From positions 7,048-71,047 of the forward strand of contig JAJFVE010000131.1 in NCBI GenBank assembly GCA_021371965.1: a stretch of DNA of 64,000 bases. Reading direction: 5' to 3'. A model generated the notes under the pieces. It was not told the DNA's origin and searched no databases. It saw only the letters and a program-made list of their open reading frames with translations. Every line of letters begins with the position of its first letter. The stretch's first letter is position 1. This document shows positions 53,867 to 61,285 of this stretch, piece after piece. Position numbers and translations under genes: made by a program. This DNA comes from Planctomycetaceae bacterium. Its GTDB lineage: Bacteria; Planctomycetota; Phycisphaerae; SM23-33.

Positions 53867-55569
53867 TGAGCGCCAGCCTCAAAAACAGTTCCCGCAGCCT
53901 CGCCACGCTCGGACCGGCGCTGCGCCGGATCGAATCGCGAATGGCCGAACTGGGCCTCAACGTGCTGGTGCGCGAGGCCGACGCCGCGGTGGCACGGCCT
54001 TGCCATGCTGTGTCATCGGCACAGGCCGGAAAGCCCGTGCCACAGAGCCTGTTCTGCCAGATTGTCTGCGGCAGCCCCAACTCCCCCTGCGCCGCCGGCT
54101 TGGAAGCCCTGGCCGCCCAGGCCCTCGAGAGCGGGCAAAATGCCTGCGGCCGCAGCGCCATCGGCTGCAGCCTGATGGCCGTGCCCGTGCGCCTGCGGCG
54201 TAAGACCGCCGGCGTTATCGCCGCGTGCTTCCCCACGACGGATCTGCTCGACGAGGAAACGCTCTCCCGCGCCTGCGACCGTCTGCACATCGACCGCCAG
54301 GTCGCCCATCGCCTGGCTGCTGACGCCTGCCGGCACCGCGGCGAAGAGACCGCCGATTTTATGCGCATCCTCGAATGGCTCCTGCAGGACTGCCAGGCCC
54401 TGGGCGTGGCCGACGACGAACTGACCACCCTGAGCACGAACCTGGCCAACACCTATGAGGAACTGGCGCTGGTTTACAACATCAGCGGCAGCGTGCGAGT
54501 CACGGCAGGGGCCCAGGAGTTTCTCCAGAAGGTCTGCTCCGAGATGTGCGAGGTGATGAAGATCGAGACCGCCGCGGCGGTGATCTCGCCGGCACCCGGA
54601 AAGGGCGCCATGCAGGAGGCGGCCGTCGTGCACGGGTTCTGGGGCCCGCGCACCGACGACGTCGGACAACTGCTCTTGCAGTCGGTGGCGCCGAGTTTCA
54701 CGGCCAACCATCGCCCCGTTATTGCCAACATCTGGGATTCTGCGCGAAATGTGGCCGGCCTGAGCGTGCATAACCTGGTGGCCGTTCCGCTGGTGGTCGA
54801 CCAGAACGTGGTGGGCGTGCTGGCGGCAGTCAACAAGCTCAGCGGCGACTTCGACAGCATCGACATGAAGCTTATCAGCGCCGTGGGCAGCCAGGCGTCG
54901 GTCTTTCTGGACAACAACCGCCTGTACGCCGACGTGCAGGACCTGCTGATGGGCGTCTTGCACGCGCTGACGGCGTCAATCGACGCCAAGGACCCCTACA
55001 CCTGCGGCCATTCGCTGCGCGTGGCGAAGCTGTCGCGCCAGTTGGCCCTGGCGTGCGGGTATCCTCGCGACAAGGCCGAGCGCCTGTATCTGTGCGGGCT
55101 GCTGCACGACATCGGAAAAATCGGCGTTCCGGAGCGCATCTTGTGCAAGACGGCCCGCCTGACGGACGAAGAATATGACGTGATCAAGCGGCATCCGGGT
55201 ATCGGGGCCAAGATCTTGACCGGCATCCGCCAGCTCGAGGACGTGGCGGTGGGCATCGTGACCCACCACGAGCGCCTCGACGGGCGCGGGTATCCCAACG
55301 CCCTCAAGGGCGAGGAGATCCCCATGGACGGCCGCATCGTCGGCCTGGCCGACGCGTTTGACGCCTTGACGAGCGACCGCGTGTATCGCAAGGCGCTGTC
55401 GCCGGAGCAGGTTATTGCCGAGATCCGCCGATGCACCGGAACGCAGTTCGACCCGCTGGTGGTCGAAAAGCTCCTGGCCTGGGACATCCAGACGCTGCTG
55501 GCCGAGATGCCCCATGCCGAGGCCGACGGTCTGCTGCACCGCAACGCCGAGGAATGCCATGAAAATTAA
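53866..55569 (+). CDS. HD-GYP phosphodiesterase with GAF domain and in-frame repeat insertion
   Basis: Predicted 567 aa. An N-terminal Cys-rich region of about 190 residues resembles the sensory module of regulators (FCQIVCGSPNSPCAAG). A GAF domain spans about 200-360 (FLQKVCSEMCEVMKIETAAAVI; VAVPLVVDQNVVGVLAAVNK). The HD-GYP domain spans about 365-560: HDIGKIGVPERIL, RHPGIGAKIL, HHERLDGRGYP and DAFDALTSDRVYR. It should hydrolyse c-di-GMP. Residues about 42-60 (VARPCHAV, AGKPVPQ) come from a family B repeat read in frame. The start overlaps the RR stop. Confidence 0.92.
   Translation: MSASLKNSSRSLATLGPALRRIESRMAELGLNVLVREADAAVARPCHAVSSAQAGKPVPQSLFCQIVCGSPNSPCAAGLEALAAQALESGQNACGRSAIGCSLMAVPVRLRRKTAGVIAACFPTTDLLDEETLSRACDRLHIDRQVAHRLAADACRHRGEETADFMRILEWLLQDCQALGVADDELTTLSTNLANTYEELALVYNISGSVRVTAGAQEFLQKVCSEMCEVMKIETAAAVISPAPGKGAMQEAAVVHGFWGPRTDDVGQLLLQSVAPSFTANHRPVIANIWDSARNVAGLSVHNLVAVPLVVDQNVVGVLAAVNKLSGDFDSIDMKLISAVGSQASVFLDNNRLYADVQDLLMGVLHALTASIDAKDPYTCGHSLRVAKLSRQLALACGYPRDKAERLYLCGLLHDIGKIGVPERILCKTARLTDEEYDVIKRHPGIGAKILTGIRQLEDVAVGIVTHHERLDGRGYPNALKGEEIPMDGRIVGLADAFDALTSDRVYRKALSPEQVIAEIRRCTGTQFDPLVVEKLLAWDIQTLLAEMPHAEADGLLHRNAEECHEN
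53989..54043. repeat. Palindromic repeat family B inside the HD-GYP gene
   Basis: GTGGCACGGC... and ...GCCCGTGCCAC ends with an inner inverted repeat, 55 bp. It is read in frame as part of the HD-GYP N-terminus. Confidence 0.85.
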
Positions 55570-55900
55570 CGCCGAAAGTTACGGCCACGCCGTCATGCTC
55601 AACCTCAACGGCGACCTGACGGCCGACGCCCTGGAAGCCTTCAAGCAGGCCGTCGACCACCAGCTCGAGCCCAGGGAAGTCGTCGACCTGGTGCTCAACT
55701 GCGAGGCGGTCCCGTTCATCGACAGCGCCGCCCTGGAGTGCCTGCTGGACCTGCAGGAGAAACTCGCCCTGCGCTTCGGGCAGATCAAGCTCGTCAAGTG
55801 CGACGAAAACGTGCGGAAGATCCTCGAGATCACCGCCCTGCAGTCGACCTTTGAACACTACGACCGCGTGGCCGACGCCGTCAAGGCCCTCAGCGCGTGA
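55559..55900 (+). CDS. STAS-domain protein (anti-sigma-factor antagonist-like)
   Basis: Predicted 113 aa. VMLNLNGDLTADALEAFKQAVDH, VVDLVLNCEAVPFIDSAALECLLDLQEKLALR and KLVKCDENVRKILEITALQSTF match STAS domains. The phospho-acceptor Ser lies in FIDSAALE. It overlaps HD-GYP by 11 bp and the ATPase gene region by a few bases. Likely a switch in the same signalling set. Confidence 0.9.
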   Translation: MKINAESYGHAVMLNLNGDLTADALEAFKQAVDHQLEPREVVDLVLNCEAVPFIDSAALECLLDLQEKLALRFGQIKLVKCDENVRKILEITALQSTFEHYDRVADAVKALSA

Positions 55901-55914
55901 GTGGAGGAAGTATT

Positions 55915-57633
55915 GTGATCACCGTTGCCAAAGAGGCCGGGAAACGACTGCAATTGGGAGAGCTGCTCATCGAGCAGGGCGCCCTGACGAGCGAGCAACT
56001 CGCCAACGGCCTGCAGGTGCAGAAAGAAGACGGCAACCGCCTGCTGCTGGGCGAAGTGCTCATGAAGCAGGGACTGTGCACCGAAGAGCAGATCATGGCC
56101 GCCCTGGCGCGCGTCTACGGCGTGCCCTTTGCCCACATCTCGCCCAAGATCGCCGACCCGACGGTCATCGACGTCCTGCCGCGCGACTTCCTCGACAGCC
56201 ACACCGTCTTGCCGCTCTTTCGCGTCAAGAACCGCCTGTCCCTGGCGGTGACGGAACCGGCCAATGTCTTCCTCATCGAGGAAGTCGCCCGCATGACCGG
56301 CTGCGAGGTTCTGCCCATCTGCGCCACCGCCAAGGACATCAAGGCCACCCTTGAGACGCACCTGCCGGCCGCCAATGTCTTCGTCATTGATGACATCCTG
56401 GACGAGTCCGATGCCGGCGACCTGTCGCTGGTCGAGGAGAAGGTCGACGACATCGGCGACCTCGAGGCCGCCGCCGAAGGCTCGCCCATCATCAAGCTGG
56501 TGAACTACCTCATCTACAGCGCCGTGCGCGAGGGCGCCAGCGACATCCACATCGAGCCCGACGACAACGCCCTGCGCGTGCGGTTCCGCGTCGACGGCTC
56601 GCTCTACGAAAAGCTGCATCCGCCGCACAAGATGCTCCCGGCCATCTCCAGCCGCATCAAGATCATGGCCGGCCTGGACATCTCCGAGCGTCGCCTGCCG
56701 CAGGACGGCGGCATCCACGTGATGATGGACGGCCGCCCGGTCGACCTGCGAGTCAGCACGCTGCCGGGCCGCCACGGCGAGAAGATCGTCATCCGCGTGA
56801 TCGACAACCGCTCGGTGCTGGTGAACCTGGAGAAGCTCGGCTTCGAGTACGAGATGCTCAAGCTGTGGCGCGCGGCCATCGCAACGCCTAACGGGATCGT
56901 GCTGGTGACGGGCCCTACCGGCAGCGGCAAGAGCACCACGCTCTACAGCGTGCTGAAGGAAATCAACAGCGACGAGGTCAACATCTGCACCGTCGAGGAC
57001 CCCGTCGAGTTCAACCTGCCGCGCGTCAACCAGTTCCAGGTGAACGACCGCATCGGCTTCACGTTCGCCGGCGCCCTGCGCAGCCTGCTGCGACAGGACC
57101 CCGATATCATCATGCTCGGCGAGATCCGCGACGAGGAGACTGCCCGGACGGCCGTGCAGGCCGCACTGACTGGGCACCTCGTGCTCAGCACGCTGCACAC
57201 CAACGACGCGCCCGGAGCGGTCACGCGGCTGCTGAATATCGGGATCGAGCCGTACCTGGTGTCGGCCTCGCTGGTGGCGGTGCTGGGCCAGCGCCTGGTG
57301 CGCAAGATCTGCACGCACTGCAAAGAAGCGTACGAGCCGCAGCCGAATATTCGCCGGGCGGTCGAGCGGGCGGTGGGCGAGGTCGAGACGTACTACCACG
57401 GCGCCGGCTGCCCCAAATGCCGCAACAGCGGCTACAGCGGACGCATCGGCATCTACGAACTGATGTGCCCCAACGAGCAGTTGCAGGAACTCATCAGCAC
57501 CGGCCCGAGCCTCAACGCCCTGCGCGCCGGCGCGGCCCAATGCGGCATGATCTCGCTGCGCCAGGACGGGATGAACAAGGTCAAGGCCGGCATCACGACG
57601 GTCGAGGAAATCTTCCGCGTGACGGCGGTGTGA
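55915..57633 (+). CDS. Assembly ATPase GspE/PilB with MshEN-like N-terminal domain
   Basis: Predicted 572 aa. N-terminal repeats LGELLIEQGALTSEQLANGLQVQ and LGEVLMKQGLCTEEQIMAAL resemble the MshEN domain that binds c-di-GMP in MshE. The catalytic part has ASDIHIEPD, the P-loop GPTGSGKSTT at about 333, Walker B LLRQDPDIIMLGEIRDEETA, the His box LVLSTLHTNDA and a Cys4 zinc site (CTHC, CPKC). It powers pseudopilus or pilus assembly. The start is taken as GTG 55915 (GGAGGAAG upstream); GTG 55897 is possible. Confidence 0.94.
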   Translation: MITVAKEAGKRLQLGELLIEQGALTSEQLANGLQVQKEDGNRLLLGEVLMKQGLCTEEQIMAALARVYGVPFAHISPKIADPTVIDVLPRDFLDSHTVLPLFRVKNRLSLAVTEPANVFLIEEVARMTGCEVLPICATAKDIKATLETHLPAANVFVIDDILDESDAGDLSLVEEKVDDIGDLEAAAEGSPIIKLVNYLIYSAVREGASDIHIEPDDNALRVRFRVDGSLYEKLHPPHKMLPAISSRIKIMAGLDISERRLPQDGGIHVMMDGRPVDLRVSTLPGRHGEKIVIRVIDNRSVLVNLEKLGFEYEMLKLWRAAIATPNGIVLVTGPTGSGKSTTLYSVLKEINSDEVNICTVEDPVEFNLPRVNQFQVNDRIGFTFAGALRSLLRQDPDIIMLGEIRDEETARTAVQAALTGHLVLSTLHTNDAPGAVTRLLNIGIEPYLVSASLVAVLGQRLVRKICTHCKEAYEPQPNIRRAVERAVGEVETYYHGAGCPKCRNSGYSGRIGIYELMCPNEQLQELISTGPSLNALRAGAAQCGMISLRQDGMNKVKAGITTVEEIFRVTAV

Positions 57634-57829
57634 CATTAGCCGCTGAGGTCGCTGAGGAAAGAAATAGACAGGGACGGGGAGTGAGAGGGGGAGGAGAGGG
57701 GAAGAGGGGAAGTGGGGGAGAGGGGGAGAACGGAATGATGGATGACGAGTGATGGATGAGGCAGGACGTTTTGCGTCCTGGTCCTCGTCGTCGGTTGTTG
57801 CTTTCTCTGAGGTGCGGAGGTTTCTAAAG
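57634..57829. other. Gap with polypurine G-run tract and family F repeat
   Basis: 57676-57730 is almost all purine with six runs of four or five G, a strong G-quadruplex pattern on the coding strand. 57781-57800 repeats the GTCCTCGTCGTCGGTTGTT element seen near 31557. This is the only long gap between machine genes, just before gspF. Confidence 0.6.
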
Positions 57830-59020
57830 ATGACGACATTCGCCTATCAGGCCCGGGACGCGTCCGGCCGCGGGCAGCAGGGCAGCGTCAACGTTGCCAG
57901 CACTAGCGAGGCGGCATCTCGCCTGCGCCGCGACGGCAAGAATTTGGTCGATATTGCTCCTGCAGCCGCCGGCGTGCGCGGACACGTCAAACGCGACGAC
58001 GTGATCTACTTTGCCTCGCAGTTGGCCGTCATGGTCGACAGCGGCGTCTCACTGGACGAGGCCTTGGGCTGCATCGCCCGCCAGCATGAAAACCCCGCCT
58101 TTGCGGCGGTCCTCGAAGACGTCTGGGACAAGGTGCAAGGCGGCGTGGAGTTCTCCAAAGCCCTGGCCGAATATCCCAAGATCTTCGACAACCTCTTCGT
58201 CTCGCTCATGCGGGCGTCCGAGGCATCGGGCACGATGGGGCAGATGCTCGAGCGGGCGGCCGACTACATGCAGCAGGAACGCGAGACGCGCAAACGCATC
58301 ACCGGCGCCATGGTGTACCCGGCGTGCATGCTGAGTTTCTGCGTGCTGGTAGTGATCGGACTGCTGGTGTTCATCCTGCCGCGGTTTGAGAAGATCTACT
58401 CCGGCAAAGGCGCCCTGCTGCCCCTGCCGACGCGGGCGCTGCTGGCCATGAGCGCGTTCATCATCTCGTACTGGCCGTTCCTCATCGCCGGCGTCGGTTT
58501 GGCTGTGGGGCTGATCTGGTGGTTCGTGCGCACTCCCGGCGGGCGAGTCTTCATGGACTCGCTGCGCATCAACATGCCGCTGCTGGGGCGCATGTATCGC
58601 AAGGCCTACCTCGCCCGGTCGCTGCGCACGATGGCCACCATGGTCGGCACCGGCGTGGGCGTGCTCGAGGGGCTCGAGATCGCCGCCGCCATCGCCGGCA
58701 ACAGCCGCTACGCCAAGGTCTGGCAGGATGTCGCCGCGGCCGTCCAGGACGGCCTGCCGCTCTCGCAGCCGCTGCAGGAGTCGGACCTGGTGCCCGGGAC
58801 CATCGCCCAGATGGTCGACGCCGGCGAACGCTCGGGCAAACTCGGCATGGTGATGGACCGCGTGGCCGGGTTCTGCGAGGAAGAACTCAAGGTCGCCATC
58901 AAGAGCATGACCTCGCTGATCGAACCAATCATGATCGTTGTGATGGGCCTGATCGTCGGCGGCGTGGCGATGGCACTGCTGCTTCCGATCTTCAAGCTGT
59001 CCAAGGTGGTCTCGCACTGA
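57830..59020 (+). CDS. Platform protein GspF/PilC
   Basis: Predicted 396 aa. Two GspF repeats (FASQLAVMVDSGVSLDEALGCIARQ ... and RSLRTMATMVGTGVGVLEGLEIAA ...) and three TM helices (MLSFCVLVVIGLLVFILPRF; FLIAGVGLAVGLIWWFV; IMIVVMGLIVGGVAMALLLPIFKL). Inner-membrane platform that couples the ATPase to pilin insertion. The ATG at 57830 has GGAGG 9 nt upstream. Confidence 0.94.
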   Translation: MTTFAYQARDASGRGQQGSVNVASTSEAASRLRRDGKNLVDIAPAAAGVRGHVKRDDVIYFASQLAVMVDSGVSLDEALGCIARQHENPAFAAVLEDVWDKVQGGVEFSKALAEYPKIFDNLFVSLMRASEASGTMGQMLERAADYMQQERETRKRITGAMVYPACMLSFCVLVVIGLLVFILPRFEKIYSGKGALLPLPTRALLAMSAFIISYWPFLIAGVGLAVGLIWWFVRTPGGRVFMDSLRINMPLLGRMYRKAYLARSLRTMATMVGTGVGVLEGLEIAAAIAGNSRYAKVWQDVAAAVQDGLPLSQPLQESDLVPGTIAQMVDAGERSGKLGMVMDRVAGFCEEELKVAIKSMTSLIEPIMIVVMGLIVGGVAMALLLPIFKLSKVVSH

Positions 59021-59159
59021 GTGCGATTGCGGACTTCAAATTCGCGGATTCCTGGAAATTGTCGCGGGCTAATTCGCCAGGTCCCGCAGGCCCAGCCCCG
59101 GCAGGAACCGCCGCCTTCAATTGAACCACGCCCAGCTTAGGGCCTATCCGGATTGCTGG

Positions 59160-59181
59160 GTGGCACGGCCTTTCCATGCCC
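59160..59181. repeat. Half copy of repeat family B
   Basis: GTGGCACGGCCTTTCCATGCC matches the left arm of the family B units at 51924 and 59592; the right arm is missing. Confidence 0.6.
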
Positions 59182-59228
59182 AGAAGCGCAGACGCAACCA
59201 GACGGGGATTCGCCGACATGGTCAAACC

Positions 59229-59609
59229 ATGACGACCCTGGCGGTCGACGTGACGTACGTCTTCGAGCTGAACGTTCCCAACGACTCCGACAAGATCACA
59301 GCCTACCTGTTCGGACCGACGGGCGAGGCGATTCTGAATCTCAACGGGGCGATTCTGGAAGTGAATATCTTCGGCGATGGCCAGCCGGTCAGCGGCGCAT
59401 ATCACCTGCTGCAAGCCGACACGCTGGTGGGCGAGTTTGCTCAGATCATCGTGCCGGACATTGACGGAGCGATCTGGGATCTCAGCGGCCTGTCTGCCGG
59501 CGGCGACGGATACCTGCGTCTAAGCGTGCCCGAGCCGGCGACGCTGAATCTGCTGGCCCTGGGCGGTATCGCGATGATACGCCGTCGTAGGGTGGCACAG
59601 GCATTCTAG
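59229..59609 (+). pseudogene. C-terminal remnant of a PEP-CTERM surface protein
   Basis: Predicted 126 aa, with no signal peptide. The sequence VFELNVPNDSDKI..., YHLLQADTLVGEFAQIIVP, WDLSGLS and VPEPATLNLLALGGIAMIRRRR is the usual end of exosortase-sorted proteins. Without an export signal it is probably a remnant of a larger gene. Family B repeats lie on both sides, and the stop codon is inside one of them (59607-59609). Confidence 0.65.
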
Positions 59610-59646
59610 CCTGTGTCTCCGTCACAGCCTGGAAAGGCTGTGCCAC
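59592..59646. repeat. Palindromic repeat family B
   Basis: GTGGCACAGGC ... GCTGTGCCAC with inner inverted repeats, 55 bp. It supplies the stop codon of the PEP-CTERM remnant. Confidence 0.85.
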
Positions 59647-59711
59647 GATCACCGCTCTTTCCTTTTCTGGCGGCGCCGGGGTAAAATCCTCCTCCGAGAG
59701 GCGGGTGGATC

Positions 59712-60113
59712 ATGAACGGTCAGGACTACGAACATGTGCGGCTGCTGGGGATCTTTCATTATGTGCTGGGCGGGATCCAGGGGCTATTTGCCTGCTTTCC
59801 AATCTTTCACGTGGTGATGGGCATTGTGTTCGTGACCCAGGGATTTCCCGGGCCACAGGACGTTAACGGCCCGCCGCCGTTCTTCGGATGGCTTTTCATC
59901 ATTATCGGTTCGATCGGCATCGTGCTGGGATGGACCATTGCCACGCTGCTTCTGGTGGCTGCGGGGCGGCTGCGGAAGCATCGCTCGTACACGTTCTGCT
60001 TCGTGGTGGCGTGCATCGAGTGCATCGTGATACCGCTGGGCACCGTGCTGGGGATCTTCTCGATCATCGTCCTCTCGCGGCCGAGCGTGAAGGCGATGTT
60101 CCAGCCGCGGTAG
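59712..60113 (+). CDS. Small four-TM membrane protein of unknown function
   Basis: Predicted 133 aa. Hydrophobic segments: LGIFHYVLGGIQGLFACFPIF, HVVMGIVFV, FGWLFIIIGSIGIVLGWTIATLLLVAAGRL, and SYTFCFVVACIECIVIPLGTVLGIFSIIVL. Similar small proteins are common in Planctomycetes, without known role. A TAAAAT box lies about 30 nt before the ATG. Confidence 0.7.
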   Translation: MNGQDYEHVRLLGIFHYVLGGIQGLFACFPIFHVVMGIVFVTQGFPGPQDVNGPPPFFGWLFIIIGSIGIVLGWTIATLLLVAAGRLRKHRSYTFCFVVACIECIVIPLGTVLGIFSIIVLSRPSVKAMFQPR

Positions 60114-60162
60114 CAGGGGCTTCGGCAGACTACAATTCAACAAGGGGAAACGGAGGTGTCAG

Positions 60163-61068
60163 ATGATTACCAGGCTTCTTGGACAGACGGGGATGCGCGT
60201 CACGCAACTGGGCTATGGCGCCATGGAACTGCGCGGGCCGGAGATGTGGTCCGGCCGGGCCGTCGATGACGCCCATGCCGACGCGATCCTCAATGCCGTG
60301 CTCGACGCGGGGATCAACTTCATCGATACATCGGCGGACTATGGCCGCAGCGAGATGTACATCGGGCGGTTCCTCAGCTCGCGGCGCAGCGAGTACTTCC
60401 TCGCCACCAAGTGCGGTTGCGACCCGAAAGACGTCGGCGGCGCGATGCAGAGCGACCACACGTGGACGCGCGACACGCTGATACGGAATGTCCACGCCAG
60501 CCTCGACCGGATGCACACCGACCACATCGACGTGCTCCAGTTGCACAACCCGCGGCCCGACGACGTGCTCTCGGGCGACCTGGTCGCCGCGCTGGAAGAC
60601 ATCCGCGGCCAGGGGCTCACGCGGCATATCGGAGTCTCGACGACGCTGCCGTACATACTGCAATTCGTCGAGATGGGCGTCTTCGAGACGTACCAGATCC
60701 CGTATTCGGCCTTGGCGCCGATGCACCACGACGCGATCTCGATGGCCGCCGAGGTCGGCGCGGGAATCATTATCCGCGAGGGGATCGCCATCGGCGGGCC
60801 CGACAGCGAACTGCCCGAGCGCGCCCAACAGGCCGGCTTGTCCGCCTGGGCCGAAGCGGGGCTCAACGAACTGCTGCCCCAGGACATGCGGCCTTCGGAG
60901 TTGCTCCTGCGCTTCACGCTGACACACCCGCACTGCCACACGTGCATCGTGGGGACGCTCAATGTCGAGCACCTCAAGGCCAACATCGAGGCCGCCAACC
61001 GAGGCCCGCTCAGCGACGAGCTCTACCAAGCGATCCTCGACCGAATCGCCGCGTACGCGGCGGGGTGA
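60163..61068 (+). CDS. Aldo/keto reductase
   Basis: Predicted 301 aa. The tetrad residues are visible: Asp in NFIDTSADYG, Tyr five residues later, Lys in FLATKCG and His in VLQLHNP. It is an NADPH-dependent (beta/alpha)8 oxidoreductase; the substrate is probably a sugar or aldehyde but is not determinable. GGAGGTG lies 6 nt before the ATG. A TACAAT -10-like box lies at about 60130. Confidence 0.9.
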   Translation: MITRLLGQTGMRVTQLGYGAMELRGPEMWSGRAVDDAHADAILNAVLDAGINFIDTSADYGRSEMYIGRFLSSRRSEYFLATKCGCDPKDVGGAMQSDHTWTRDTLIRNVHASLDRMHTDHIDVLQLHNPRPDDVLSGDLVAALEDIRGQGLTRHIGVSTTLPYILQFVEMGVFETYQIPYSALAPMHHDAISMAAEVGAGIIIREGIAIGGPDSELPERAQQAGLSAWAEAGLNELLPQDMRPSELLLRFTLTHPHCHTCIVGTLNVEHLKANIEAANRGPLSDELYQAILDRIAAYAAG

Positions 61069-61076
61069 TTCACCGC

Positions 61077-61275
61077 GGTTAGCGGCGGAGCTTGCTCCGC
61101 GCGGTTTCTCGTCTTCCGCGGCGTCGGGGAGACAACTCTGCCACAGAGAGCACGGAGACCACAGAGGGCGGAGAGGCCGGTGTCTTCTCTCCATGCACTC
61201 TGTGCCTCTGTGGTAAGTTGTTTCTCTGCCCCGGCGTCGGGGAAACAACCGCGCGGGGCAAGCCCCGCCGCTAAC
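61077..61275. repeat. 200-bp nested palindromic module (families D and E)
   Basis: The outer arms are GTTAGCGGCGGAGCTTGCTC (about 61077) and GGCAAGCCCCGCCGCTAAC (to 61275). Intermediate arms are GTCGGGGAgACAAC and GTTGTTTC..GTCGGGGAAACAAC. The inner arms are CCACAGAGAGCACGGAGACC and CACTCTGTGCCTCTGTGG. It lies between the convergent aldo/keto reductase and GH116 genes. Confidence 0.8.
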
Positions 61276-61285
61276 GTGGTGGCGT

